Notes: generated by a model not told the origin, from the sequence alone. A stretch of DNA of 64,000 nucleotides from Streptomyces bluensis (GCF_014650715.1 NZ_BMVM01000011.1:186001-250000); one strand, 5' to 3'. Positions 1 through 9,451 are shown, counted from the first letter of the stretch. A program made the numbers and translations.

Positions 1-2128
1 GAGGCGTCCACGCTCGCATCGTCCAGGCACCGTCTTCCTCCTCCGGCGGGAACAGGGCGGTGACAACGATGATGCGTTTGGTGTGCTTGCCGTCGGCGGT
101 CTTGGCCTGCCGGCGGGCGTGGATCCCGCAGTAGACGAGGTTCCCCGCCTCGTGGCCCTTCCTGTCCTTCGCGATGGCCCGCGCGAGGCGCTGGTCGATG
201 ATCCCGAGCGAGCGGTACAGGTCGAGGAGCGCCATGTAGGCGGCGTGGTCTTTCCCCGGCTTCGGAGGACTGATTTCTGTTGCGGGATTGCCGAAAGATC
301 CCGGTTTCATTCCCGTGGTGAACTGACAGACGAAGTCCTTCTTGGCCAGGAAGCGGCGGACTTGGAACTTGCCGTCATAGCGCTCCTTGCGCAGTAGGAA
401 CGCGTTTCGCTTCTCTCCGTCCTTCTTCTTCAGGGCCGGGATCTCGGTCTCGCACCAGGCGCCGACCATTACCTGCGACTCGCTGTCGGTGAAGTCGTCC
501 TCGAGGGATTTGAACTCCACGGTCCGGTTGATGTCGTCGCCGTGTGACAGGAAGCGCTCGGCCTGGCGGAACACCACGCTGATGCCGGGGGCGAGGGAGA
601 CCTCCTCACCTGGCCCTGGGTCACCGATGGGCGGGCAGTCCGGGAAGGCCAGGGACAGCGCGTTGATCATGCGAAGGCGGGTGTTCCAGCGGTACCACAG
701 GCATACGATCCGCAGGTGCTCGAAGCCCTGGGCCTTCACGGAGGCGGTGATCTCTTCGGGCGGGGGAAAGCCGATGGTGTGGAGGAGTTCGCCGGCCTCG
801 ATGCGGCTTGCACGCTCCTGCGGGGCCATCTTCTGTTTGTCCGTGGGGCGCGGCTCGAAGGTCATCGGTTCCACAGTGAAGTCGACCCAGGTGGCCTTCT
901 CACCCAGCACCTTGGAGACGTGTTCGGCCAGGAGCCTCAGGTGGAGGGTGCCAGGTCCCGTGCCGACAGCGAAGTTGTCGTTCTGCGGCATGAGCGGGCG
1001 GATGATGCCGGCGTCAGGGGTGATGAACGAGGGGAATTCCCCCTTCTCGGCGGCTTTTTCCAGCAGGTCCCGCTCTTCGGTGACGCGCGTCTGCAGCGCT
1101 TGCAGGACGCTGATGTCCATCTCGTCGCGTGCGAGCAGTTCCAGGGCGCGCTGGTTGACTGCTCGGACGCTGCCGTTGCGCACCAGCTCGGTGTGCAGGA
1201 TGGGAAGGCCGTGGCTGCCCTGGTAGATGTGCGTGGACTTGGCGTAGACCATGTTGCTGTGGACGCGGGTGACGTGGGCGTCCAGGAAGATGACGGGGTG
1301 GACGACGTTGGGCTCGGTCTTCATGACCACTGAGAGCCGGGACATCGCGTACTGGGCCTTGGTGGCCTCGTTGACCTCGGTTGCGTCGTCACGGAGGTTG
1401 TACTTGCGTCCGAAGGGGTGATCCCAGGCGATGAGGCCGCCCCGGCTGTCAGGGAGGTAGGTGACTTTCCTTTTGTTCGGGTTGGCCTTCCAGCCGATCG
1501 TGCGGTTCTTGTAGACCTGTTCGCCGTTGGCGTCGAGCTTGGGGGAGCCGTCCTTCTCCTTGTCGGCGACCTTCTTGGTGATTGGGACGAGGTCGTAGAT
1601 GGTGAACTTTTCTTGGGCGAGCTTCTTGGAGATCACCCAGGGCACGGCCACGTACATCCAGTCGGGGCACTTCGGCTGCCTGCCCGTCACCGGCTTGAGG
1701 AAGCGCGTCATCTCGAACTCCTGCTCCGGCGTGCTCGCGATGGCCTCGGCCACCGGCGGTACGTCGAGGAGAACGGCCTGGTCGGTGTTCAGCCCCTTGC
1801 TGTAGCCGACGACGCACCGGAAGACGTGGCGCAGGGTCTCGTCGTCAATCTTCTCCAGTGAGACCAGGAAGTTGAGGTACCGGTCGAGGTGGACGTATCC
1901 GCCGGTCTTGAACTTCAGGTAGGTCAAGGCGGTTGAGTACGGCAGGTTCTTCTTCTCGTCCGGATGCTGCTGGCTTTTCTGCTCGTCGTCTCCGTCGCCT
2001 TTCAGCTTCTCCCATTCATCCCGCACGCTGCGCGGGAAGATCCGTACGTACACCTTCTGGCCCTGGACGAGTTCGGGGGTACAGCGCAGGGTGAGGGTGC
2101 TCGGGAGAGTGGCGGTGGTGTCGCTCAA
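1..2128 (-). CDS. pPIWI-RE protein (Argonaute/PIWI-like), C-terminus beyond window edge
   Basis: The reading frame is open on the minus strand from about 2128 to the window edge (709 codons visible, no stop). No ATG or GTG lies near the beginning; I place the start at TTG 2128 behind GAGAGAG, 31 bases after the helicase stop. Landmarks fit the pPIWI-RE family: an N-terminal module resembling the former DUF3962 (X) domain, a middle part, and near the edge an RNase H-like segment with DLYRSLGIIDQRLA, GIHARRQ and a strand IIVVTALFPP. In the family, conserved Arg and Glu residues of the PIWI domain bind and possibly cut nucleic acid, and the gene sits beside a DinG-like helicase and a restriction-like nuclease, exactly as here. 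Identification was by eye; the neighbours make it firm. The catalytic C-terminal half cannot be examined. Confidence 0.8.
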   Translation of the reverse strand, partial: MSDTTATLPSTLTLRCTPELVQGQKVYVRIFPRSVRDEWEKLKGDGDDEQKSQQHPDEKKNLPYSTALTYLKFKTGGYVHLDRYLNFLVSLEKIDDETLRHVFRCVVGYSKGLNTDQAVLLDVPPVAEAIASTPEQEFEMTRFLKPVTGRQPKCPDWMYVAVPWVISKKLAQEKFTIYDLVPITKKVADKEKDGSPKLDANGEQVYKNRTIGWKANPNKRKVTYLPDSRGGLIAWDHPFGRKYNLRDDATEVNEATKAQYAMSRLSVVMKTEPNVVHPVIFLDAHVTRVHSNMVYAKSTHIYQGSHGLPILHTELVRNGSVRAVNQRALELLARDEMDISVLQALQTRVTEERDLLEKAAEKGEFPSFITPDAGIIRPLMPQNDNFAVGTGPGTLHLRLLAEHVSKVLGEKATWVDFTVEPMTFEPRPTDKQKMAPQERASRIEAGELLHTIGFPPPEEITASVKAQGFEHLRIVCLWYRWNTRLRMINALSLAFPDCPPIGDPGPGEEVSLAPGISVVFRQAERFLSHGDDINRTVEFKSLEDDFTDSESQVMVGAWCETEIPALKKKDGEKRNAFLLRKERYDGKFQVRRFLAKKDFVCQFTTGMKPGSFGNPATEISPPKPGKDHAAYMALLDLYRSLGIIDQRLARAIAKDRKGHEAGNLVYCGIHARRQAKTADGKHTKRIIVVTALFPPEEEDGAWTMRAWTP

Positions 2129-2159
2129 TGCTGTGATCTCTCTCGGGAGAAGCGCTGGG

Positions 2160-5100
2160 CTATGCGGAAAGGGCGAGGTCGACGCCTGCGTAGGTCAGGA
2201 ATGCGTTGACCGCTTCGCCGTACAGTTCGGCCATCTGCTGGCGTTCTTCCGGCAGCCACCGGCCGGCCATGCGTTCGATGATGCTGGCCAGGTCGGAGCT
2301 CCAGGTCTCGTCGTGGAAGGCGTAGTCCACGAAGTGCAGTTCCATGTTGGTGCCGCCGCGTCGGGCTCGGCCGGCGAGCTGGATGAGGGACACCAGCATT
2401 CCGGCGACCATCTGTTCCTGGAGGACGAGGTCCATGGTCGACAGTTGCGGGGAGGAGCGCAGGATGGTGGCCAGGTGATCGCGTGCTGCGGTGCGGGCCT
2501 TCTGTAGAGCCTCGATGGGGTCCGCGGTTCCGCTGGCGGGCAGCGAGTTGATGCCTGCGGCGTTGACGCTGCCGTACATCCAGGTGGGATCGTCGATGAT
2601 CAGCGGGGGCCTCACGCACAGGTAGATGGAGTGGATGGCTGAGCGGAGATTGACGACGATGTTGAGTCCTCTGGCGATGTTAGCCAGGGGGGCGATCAGG
2701 ATGTCGCCGAATTGGGGAAATTCCTCGACCTCTTCGACGGTGATGCGGCGGACCAGTGACGGGTCGGGGAGGTAGCGGACGTTGCTGAGACGGTCTTCTT
2801 CCCGGACGAGGACGCACACGCGGTGGGAGAGCCCTTTCGCCTTGGCGATGCCGGTGGCGATGTGGCCGCACTGTTCGTAGCTGTTGGCGGTGAGGATCAC
2901 GCGGGCGCGGGTGCGGGTCGATTCCGATTTGGCCAGGCGCGTGAGTTTCCTCGACAGCTTTGTCTCGTACAGGCGTTCACCGATTTCGCGCAGGGCTTCG
3001 GGCTTGTCGGAGGGGAACTGGCCGGCGATCGGGATGCGTTCTCCGGCCTTTCGGTGGCCGTTGCCGTAGGTGACGGCCGAGGACTCGACCAGGATAGATT
3101 CTTCCTGGGCGTCGGTCATCCACCACATTACGGGGGCGTGGACGTGTTCCTTGACCGCCTGGGGGAAGTAGGCCGTGGCGGAGAGCCCGAAGATGGGCCG
3201 CTCCACGCCGGCAGTGATCAGGGAAACGAGTCCGCCGAGTTCCGACACGTAGGTGTGCGGGTCGCCGGCCATATGCTGCGTGGCGAGCTTGGCGTCCTTC
3301 TCCGGGTTCTTCATGCCGGTGACCCGGTAGCCGTTGATCGGCCTGCCGATTGTTCCGTGCGGAAGTACGTCGGCGATGCCGCCGGAGCGCATCGAGTCGA
3401 TGATGCGGTTGGCGCTGAGGAGCCCGGAGTGACGCAGGGACTGGGCGGTGTCGCGCAGAACGGCGAGCGACACGTCCAGTTCGCTCATCAGCGTGCGGAT
3501 GAGTAGGTGGTCGATGGCCCGATTGCGTGTGCGGCCGTCGCTGATCATCGGAGCGAGGGCCTCGTGGAGCCTGAGTTTGAGCGCATCGCGCTGGTTGATG
3601 CCGCGCGGCGACACGACGGCCCCGAGGACGCTGCTAACTCGTTCCCACTCGGGGTCCAAGAGCATGGGTGTAGGAGCCGTCTCGTCGTCTTCGCCGAGGT
3701 CGGGTGCCGGTACCAGCGCGTTGAGCCGGGCGATGGCCTCAGGGGGAAGCGGCTGGCCGTCGCTGACCTGGTATTCGGGGAACAGGAGGCTGATGAGCTC
3801 GCGGTCCTTGGAGCGTGGCAGGCGCCAGCCCTCGTAGTCGTATTCGTGCCTCAGCCGCGGGACTCGGGCGTCGTCGTGGTGGTTGAGGCGGAATGCCTTG
3901 GTGCACAGGCCGGTCAGCAGAGACTCGGCCATGAGCCGGACATGGCTGACCGGTTCGATGAGCTGGTCCTCGAAGCGCAGAGGAAGGTGCTTGGCCGCGG
4001 TGTCCAGGACCTGCGGTTCTGCGGTCCACGGGCGCCGGGAGTGCAGGTCGACCGTGGTGGCGCAGCGGTCGACGGCGACGGCCTGGAAGGCGTCGATCTC
4101 GTCGATGATGACGAAATCGCTGGCGCGGAGCACGAACTCGCGGACGGTGACGGACCGGACCGGGCGGCCGTCGATCTGGATGCCCACCCGCATGGTGCCC
4201 TGGATGAAGTTGTGGTGGTTGGTGACGATCACCGTGGCGTCAGCGGCCTGGTAAGCGGGGGTGAACTTGCCGCAGGTCGGGATCCAGGGGCAGGCCAGCA
4301 TCTCTCCGCCGCCGCGCAGGCTCAGGCAGTTCTCCTTGCCGGGGCGGTAGACGCCGGCGGAGTCGAGCCAGTGCTGCTGTGCGCATCCATAGGCGAGGTG
4401 GTCGACGTCACGGCGGCCTCGCTTGCCCCACTCCCCGGGGGCGTCGGGGTCCTCCTTGACGAGGGCCGCGTGCTTGAGGGCCCGTTCGTGCCGTGAAGAC
4501 GGCGACATCAGCGGAGCGCACGTCGCCAGGTGCTCGGTCTTGCCTGCCTCGTGCAGGATCTCGAGGTCGCGGCTGATGTCCCAGACGGAGGCGAGCGTGG
4601 CCTTCACATCAGGGACGAGGAGGGTGATGCGGTAGTCGTTGAGCGCAGCCCACGAGCCCAGGAGACGGACCAGCACGGACTTACCGGTTCCGGTGGGCGC
4701 GTGGAAGATCTGGGTGCTGCCGGCCAGGAGGTCCAGCACGTTGACGGTGCCGGTGTCGCGTGCCTTGACCCGGTCGAGCAGGCCCGTCAGCACCTTGTGC
4801 AACCAGGGGCCAGCCTCTGTGTCCTCGTACTGGGTGTCCAGGAGCTGTGCGATGTCCTTGAGATCTTGGACGTAGACCGGGACCGTGCCGACGTTGGGCC
4901 GGGTGGTGAGGGCGGGAAGCGTGTCGTGGCCGAGAGGCTGGGTGAAAGCGGGAAAGCGGGGGATGGTCACGCGCCCGTGGACGATCTCGTTGCCCTCGGT
5001 GCGTTCACTCGTCTCGTACGTCTGGCCCGGCGCTGCGAACTCGTGGGGCTTGCGCCGGCTGCTCGGCCGCCGGTAGGGCGAAAGTAGGCTCTTGGCGTAG

Positions 5101-5483
5101 CCGAGGTAGTCCCCTCCCAACAGGGGGTAGGCCGCGGTGGCGGTGAGAGGATCACCGGCCAAGGTGAACAGCTGGAGGGTGGTCTCCTCGTCCTCGTCGT
5201 CGGCGTTGTCCATGGCGCCCAAGAGGATCCGCGCGGCGGAGGCGAACCGCTTCTCGTCGGTGAGGTCGGGGTTGCTGAGCTTCATCACCTCGGCCACGAG
5301 CAGTCGTTCCTCACTGCCCAGCTCATTCCATCTTTCCCATGCCTGGGGTTTGCAGCTGGCGAAGAACGCCGCGTGGCGGAAGGAGGCCAGCGGCTTGCCG
5401 TCGTCGTCCTGCTGCGGGAAGTAGTGGGCGGCCAGGGCCAGCGCGGCGCGGACGAAGGCGTCCCTGACAGTCATCTGGCTCAT
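2160..5483 (-). CDS. DinG/XPD-like helicase of the pPIWI-RE island
   Basis: A protein of 1107 residues. The start is ATG 5483, which overlaps the stop of the upstream nuclease gene as ATGA. Superfamily 2 motifs are clear: Walker A APTGTGKS near residue 262, a DEAH-box equivalent VIIDEIDAF near 458, and motif VI QLAGRARRG near the C-terminus. Between Walker A and the DEID motif lie four cysteines (YGC, ENC, ACPWIPTC, roughly residues 367-404) spaced like the iron-sulfur cluster of DinG and XPD. The N-terminal 240 residues form a separate domain, as is known for the helicases of pPIWI-RE three-gene islands. Its presumed role is to unwind or remodel nucleic acid for the PIWI protein (inference from family). 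Translation is coupled to the nuclease upstream, and the PIWI gene follows directly. Confidence 0.88.
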   Translation of the reverse strand: MSQMTVRDAFVRAALALAAHYFPQQDDDGKPLASFRHAAFFASCKPQAWERWNELGSEERLLVAEVMKLSNPDLTDEKRFASAARILLGAMDNADDEDEETTLQLFTLAGDPLTATAAYPLLGGDYLGYAKSLLSPYRRPSSRRKPHEFAAPGQTYETSERTEGNEIVHGRVTIPRFPAFTQPLGHDTLPALTTRPNVGTVPVYVQDLKDIAQLLDTQYEDTEAGPWLHKVLTGLLDRVKARDTGTVNVLDLLAGSTQIFHAPTGTGKSVLVRLLGSWAALNDYRITLLVPDVKATLASVWDISRDLEILHEAGKTEHLATCAPLMSPSSRHERALKHAALVKEDPDAPGEWGKRGRRDVDHLAYGCAQQHWLDSAGVYRPGKENCLSLRGGGEMLACPWIPTCGKFTPAYQAADATVIVTNHHNFIQGTMRVGIQIDGRPVRSVTVREFVLRASDFVIIDEIDAFQAVAVDRCATTVDLHSRRPWTAEPQVLDTAAKHLPLRFEDQLIEPVSHVRLMAESLLTGLCTKAFRLNHHDDARVPRLRHEYDYEGWRLPRSKDRELISLLFPEYQVSDGQPLPPEAIARLNALVPAPDLGEDDETAPTPMLLDPEWERVSSVLGAVVSPRGINQRDALKLRLHEALAPMISDGRTRNRAIDHLLIRTLMSELDVSLAVLRDTAQSLRHSGLLSANRIIDSMRSGGIADVLPHGTIGRPINGYRVTGMKNPEKDAKLATQHMAGDPHTYVSELGGLVSLITAGVERPIFGLSATAYFPQAVKEHVHAPVMWWMTDAQEESILVESSAVTYGNGHRKAGERIPIAGQFPSDKPEALREIGERLYETKLSRKLTRLAKSESTRTRARVILTANSYEQCGHIATGIAKAKGLSHRVCVLVREEDRLSNVRYLPDPSLVRRITVEEVEEFPQFGDILIAPLANIARGLNIVVNLRSAIHSIYLCVRPPLIIDDPTWMYGSVNAAGINSLPASGTADPIEALQKARTAARDHLATILRSSPQLSTMDLVLQEQMVAGMLVSLIQLAGRARRGGTNMELHFVDYAFHDETWSSDLASIIERMAGRWLPEERQQMAELYGEAVNAFLTYAGVDLALSA

Positions 5484-6751
5484 GCCCACACCACCCCGGC
5501 GCTCTGGCAGACCATCTTGGCGAAGTCGGTCATGGTCGCGGCCTTCATTCCGTACTTGTGGCAGGTCACGGTCAGCAGGGGGATCTGGTCGGCCCGGTGG
5601 TCGGGAACGACGAGCCATTCGGCGCCGCCCTTGTCGCCCTCGTTGCGGTGCAGGCTCTCGGCCAGGACGCGGCCGTGGGTGTAGTCCTTCACATCCACGG
5701 TGAAGACGTGCGTGCTCCCGTCAGGGCCCTTGACCTCGATGCGATGATCGTAGGCATCGCTCATCGGCCAGAGCCTGACGGCTTCGTCCACATCGGCCAG
5801 TGCGGCGGCCAGCCGCTCCCGCAGAACGGTGTGCAGACGCAGCTCGTGCAGGCCGGGCACACAGGTGTAGCGCCACACGCCGCGCTTGAGGGCCAGGTGC
5901 CCCTCGACCGGCTTCGCCTCCGGCACGGCACCAGTGGTGCCCAGCGCGAGCGCTGCCTCGTGCGGAGCCGGGGTGTCGGGACTGTCCGGATGCAGCTGCG
6001 GCGCGTCTCCGGACGTGGGCCGGAACATGAAGCTGGCACCGGTATCGGCGTGACGGCCATAGAGACAGGCGACGCGGTAGTACTCGCGGCCAGCACTCAT
6101 CCGCTTGCTGATCTTCATGGGCCACTTGCACACCGTGCAGGGGAACCACCAGGTGCGGTAGACGGCGTGGTAGGGGATCGGCTCGTAGAAGCCGATCGCG
6201 TTGAGGGGCAGGCCGCGCTTGTTCAGCTCCGCGGCCGTGCCGGCCGGGCATTCCACCAGCGTGGTCCGGTCCTTGACGTACTGGGCGTCACCGCGGCCTT
6301 TGAGGATCTCGTACATCTGATCCTGGTCGATTTCGTCCTGAAGCTGCTCCTCGGTGAACCGCATCCGGCCGATCCGCCGAAGCCGCTTCAAAATCCGGTG
6401 CAACTGGGAGGTCTCCCACTGCAGATCGAAGGCGTTGCCGGTGACACAGCCCTCGGCGTCGACAACGGGAAAGTCCAGATCGCCGAAGCCGGACCGGTCC
6501 AGCCACGGTGGGAGCAGGCCGTCGACGGGACCGCGCAGCCTTCGGCGGAACTCGCCGAACGACAGAGGCACTCCGGGGCCGTACGCGGCGAGCAAGTCCC
6601 CGTGGTACCGCATCAACTTTTCGGCCCGGTCCCTCGGGGTCAGGTCCGGTGCGGTGATCGTCTGACAGGCTTTGATGAAGGTGAAGTTGATCAGGCGGAA
6701 CGCCTCGAAATGCGAGAACGTCAAGCCGTCATCATCGACATGGGTCGTCAC
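5480..6751 (-). CDS. pPIWI-RE island restriction endonuclease-like protein
   Basis: A protein of 423 residues, started at GTG 6751; the ribosome-binding site is weak. The C-terminal third contains HRIEVKGPDG followed by FTVDVKDYTHG, a PD-(D/E)XK-type core with DVK as the D-x-K pair. A small CTVC...C treble near residues 200-230 could bind zinc. This matches the restriction-endonuclease-related partner encoded in pPIWI-RE three-gene islands. It is first in the transcription order (nuclease, helicase, PIWI), and its stop overlaps the helicase start by four bases, so stoichiometric production is likely. Function in the cell is inferred: cleavage of invading DNA recognised through the PIWI protein. 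Confidence 0.82.
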   Translation of the reverse strand: MTTHVDDDGLTFSHFEAFRLINFTFIKACQTITAPDLTPRDRAEKLMRYHGDLLAAYGPGVPLSFGEFRRRLRGPVDGLLPPWLDRSGFGDLDFPVVDAEGCVTGNAFDLQWETSQLHRILKRLRRIGRMRFTEEQLQDEIDQDQMYEILKGRGDAQYVKDRTTLVECPAGTAAELNKRGLPLNAIGFYEPIPYHAVYRTWWFPCTVCKWPMKISKRMSAGREYYRVACLYGRHADTGASFMFRPTSGDAPQLHPDSPDTPAPHEAALALGTTGAVPEAKPVEGHLALKRGVWRYTCVPGLHELRLHTVLRERLAAALADVDEAVRLWPMSDAYDHRIEVKGPDGSTHVFTVDVKDYTHGRVLAESLHRNEGDKGGAEWLVVPDHRADQIPLLTVTCHKYGMKAATMTDFAKMVCQSAGVVWA

Positions 6752-6816
6752 GGGAGACGACGGTAGAGCACGGGTCTGACAATGCCCCCGGAACGGCCTC
6801 GGACCGCCCTAAATGA

Positions 6817-8082
6817 TCATTGCGCTTGAGACGCCGCAGCTGGGTATATCTCCGTATAGACATGCAGGTAGGAGGCAATGTGCTGCTGCCCGAGAGCGGT
6901 GGTGTGCCACCGGTATTCGAGGACGTGCGTATCGCCCGGTGCCATCCGGGGACGTAGTTCGATGAAACCTCTACTGGGATGCGCCTGGCGCTTCGGCCGA
7001 TAGCCAACAGCCAAGTAGAACAGGGACTTACCCGTCAGCTCGCTCTCGTGGAGACCCTCCGGGCCGGCCGCGGCGACACGCAGCAGAACGCCCCACAGCC
7101 ATTCAGACAGCAGATGCGCGGGAGGCGCCGACTCCGCAGGCTCTCCCAGCCCGGCGCGGGCACAGGCACGGCCGCGGCGCGTAATCTCCACGAGGATCCG
7201 GTCTACCTCGCCGACCCCCGGAACCTCTACGCGGTCCTTGGTCACTTTGATCAGTCCCAGCCGCTCCAGGGAGTGGAGGGTGGCCCCGGCCCCTTGATCG
7301 TGGACGCCAGCGCTCCGCAGGCGCTGCTGAAGGCGCGTGTGACCGACTACTTCGGTGGGTGCGTCGAGAGTGAACGGCAACCTCCGCCACTGCTTGGCCG
7401 GCGGAACCCTGACCTGGTTCTGCCGGCGCATCCACATCTCAGTTTCAGTCATCTGGTCATCGCGCAGGATTTCCCCCAGATAGACCTGCTGCCGTTCATT
7501 CAGCCCCTCCCAGCCCTCGACCGCTGACGCCGGCGGACCGTGCCGCTCCCGCTCGGGCAGACGCGGGGGCTCATCTCTCGGCCGCGTGCGCATCCAGGCG
7601 TCCATCACCATCCGGACGGGCACCTTGTACACGGCGGCCAGCTGCTGCACGAGTCGGCCCGTGTGTCCCGGCTTCCTCCAGTTCCAGCCGGACACCTGAC
7701 GGCCCCGCTCCAGGCTGCGGACTTTGTGTGCGTCCACGAACAGATCACAGCCGACGGCAGTCGCGCGAAGACGGGTGGCGACCTCTTCTGCGGTGAGGCC
7801 AGCGGCATACCGGAGGTCAACTAGTGTCTCGGACCCGCTGGGCGTTCCCGTGAGGTCGGCGGTGGTGCAGCCCAGAGCATCGGCGAGCCGCCGCACGTTC
7901 CTGGCTTCAGGTACATACCTGCCCTCCTCCCAGTACACGACCACGCGGTACGTGACCCCCACACGGTCGGCAAGCTCCTGCGGAGTAAGCCCAGCCTGCT
8001 CGCGCAGCGCCCGGATCTTGGTGTGCTCAATGGCCAGCAGACGCCTCGGCATACCCGTAGGGAACCCCAGTGAAGACTTCAT
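6817..8082 (-). CDS. XRE-family regulator with two HTH domains
   Basis: A protein of about 421 residues. Start chosen at ATG 8082; ATG 8052 is an alternative directly before the first domain, and neither has a strong ribosome-binding site. The first helix-turn-helix is classical Cro/CI type (IRALREQAGLTPQELADRVG). A second, diverged one follows (LRYAAGLTAEEVATRLRA ... SLERGRQVSGWNW). The remaining 250 residues contain winged-helix-like segments and no recognised catalytic motif. It lies 65 bases upstream of the pPIWI-RE operon on the same strand, so it is a candidate controller of that island (inference from position). Confidence 0.75.
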   Translation of the reverse strand: MKSSLGFPTGMPRRLLAIEHTKIRALREQAGLTPQELADRVGVTYRVVVYWEEGRYVPEARNVRRLADALGCTTADLTGTPSGSETLVDLRYAAGLTAEEVATRLRATAVGCDLFVDAHKVRSLERGRQVSGWNWRKPGHTGRLVQQLAAVYKVPVRMVMDAWMRTRPRDEPPRLPERERHGPPASAVEGWEGLNERQQVYLGEILRDDQMTETEMWMRRQNQVRVPPAKQWRRLPFTLDAPTEVVGHTRLQQRLRSAGVHDQGAGATLHSLERLGLIKVTKDRVEVPGVGEVDRILVEITRRGRACARAGLGEPAESAPPAHLLSEWLWGVLLRVAAAGPEGLHESELTGKSLFYLAVGYRPKRQAHPSRGFIELRPRMAPGDTHVLEYRWHTTALGQQHIASYLHVYTEIYPAAASQAQ

Positions 8083-8199
8083 GGCAACTACTCGCAGAGT
8101 GGCTATCAGCCTGAAAGTGAGTTCAAGCGAGTGCGGGGAGTGCACGAAGTTCAGTCGCTGTACTTAGTCCCCATGGGCCCCGCGCTCGCGCTCCGGAGT

Positions 8200-8250
8200 A
8201 AGGAGTGAGTGCTTCGAAGGCACGTGCTCTATCCACTGAGCTACGGGGGG
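8200..8250 (-). pseudogene. 5' half of a tRNA-Arg gene (anticodon TCG)
   Basis: On the minus strand a 7-base acceptor strand is followed by TA, a D arm (GCTCAGTGGATAGAGC) and an anticodon arm GTGC-CTTCGAA-GCAC with anticodon TCG. A T arm and the 3' acceptor strand complementary to CCCCCCG are absent; the sequence after the anticodon stem does not fold into them. This is a truncated tRNA remnant, possibly a trace of recombination at a tRNA gene, which is where actinobacterial integrative elements commonly insert. Confidence 0.6.
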
Positions 8251-8461
8251 TTGACCTACGTAAACCCAGCTTCCCAGCGCTGTCCCCCGGGACGCGGAGG
8301 ACACATGGTGGGATCGTAGATCCCTGGTGACCGAGGGACGCAGGCGCTCCCCGATCAGGCCGAACGCAGGGCCTCACGTTTTCTCCACGGCACGGAAGCC
8401 CCTGGCGGAAACAATTCTGCACCCGCCCGGCGTTGTCGATCTCCGAGCCGAGGAGGGGAAG

Positions 8462-9349
8462 GTGTCGGGCCTGAAGCTGTTCCACACGACAGATGGCGGT
8501 GTGACGGAGGTCGCGCCGCGTCTTGCTGATGTCGAGGCGGATGTGCAGGGCCTCATCGAGAGGCACATGCAGACGATGCTGGGGGTGCGGTTCCTGGCGA
8601 GCGAGTACAGCACCGGTGCCGTGCACGGGGGACGCATCGACTCGCTCGGCCTGGACGAGAACAACGCTCCCGTGATCGTCGAGTACAAGCGCGGCACCGA
8701 CGCCGGCCTGATCAATCAGGGCCTTTTTTACATGTCCTGGCTCCTCGACCACAGGGATGCTTTCCACCGGCTGGTGCGCGAGCGGTTGGGATCGGCGGTG
8801 GCGGCCCAGGTCGTGTGGACCGCGCCGCGGCTGATCTGCGTGGCCGGCGACTTCAGCCGCTACGACGTCCATGCAGTGCGCGAGCACCGGCGCAGCATCG
8901 ACCTGGTCCGCTACCGCTTCTACGGCACCGACCATCTCAGCCTGCAGACCGTGGCTTCTGTCACCGGACAGCCTGTGGGCACCCGGGCAGGAAGCCGCGT
9001 GCCGGGAGCCCCGCGCGCGTGTGCGGGGGCGGGTGCGATGGAGGAGCTTGCGGCGGCCGTGGATGAGGTCCTGCGTGGTCTGGGTGACGACGTGATCGCG
9101 GTGCAGCGCCAGCAGTACCGCGCCTTCCGGCGACTGCGCAACTTCGCCTGCGTGTGCACCCCGCAGCAGTCCAAGCTGCTCGTGTACCTCAAGGTGGACC
9201 CCACGCAGGTAGACCTGGTGCCGGGGTTCACCCGTGATGTCACGGGACTCGGTCACCACGGAACGGGGGACCTGGAGGTGCAGTTGCGCACGGACCGGGA
9301 CTTGGAGCGGGCCGAGGACCTTTTCCGTCTTGGCTACGCCGTGGCGTAG
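8462..9349 (+). CDS. PD-(D/E)XK nuclease-like protein with C-terminal DUF5655
   Basis: A protein of 295 residues. I start at GTG 8462 behind AGGAGG, because the recognised domain begins with the following KLFHT; upstream frame is non-homologous. GRIDSLGLDENNAPVIVEYK contains the D-x(n)-ExK catalytic core of the COG3586/DUF91-like nuclease fold. The tail, with DVTGLGHHGTGDLEVQL, is the DUF5655 domain. Family members are usually labelled predicted transport proteins, but the conserved residues are those of a nuclease; the substrate is unknown. It stands alone between the tRNA remnant and an IS fragment. Confidence 0.83.
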   Translation: MSGLKLFHTTDGGVTEVAPRLADVEADVQGLIERHMQTMLGVRFLASEYSTGAVHGGRIDSLGLDENNAPVIVEYKRGTDAGLINQGLFYMSWLLDHRDAFHRLVRERLGSAVAAQVVWTAPRLICVAGDFSRYDVHAVREHRRSIDLVRYRFYGTDHLSLQTVASVTGQPVGTRAGSRVPGAPRACAGAGAMEELAAAVDEVLRGLGDDVIAVQRQQYRAFRRLRNFACVCTPQQSKLLVYLKVDPTQVDLVPGFTRDVTGLGHHGTGDLEVQLRTDRDLERAEDLFRLGYAVA

Positions 9350-9451
9350 CTGCTTCACAGCCGGGAGGACCACTGGCGAGTTATTCGGTTGTGAGAGGTC
9401 GTCGTGTGCTGTCTTTCCAAGCGGCGGTCAAAGGAATGGCGGTGGACTACC

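Noticed and set aside
5558..6766. A 402-codon plus-strand frame over the restriction-like gene
   Set aside because: Antisense shadow of the nuclease gene of the pPIWI-RE island; no start site and no domain.
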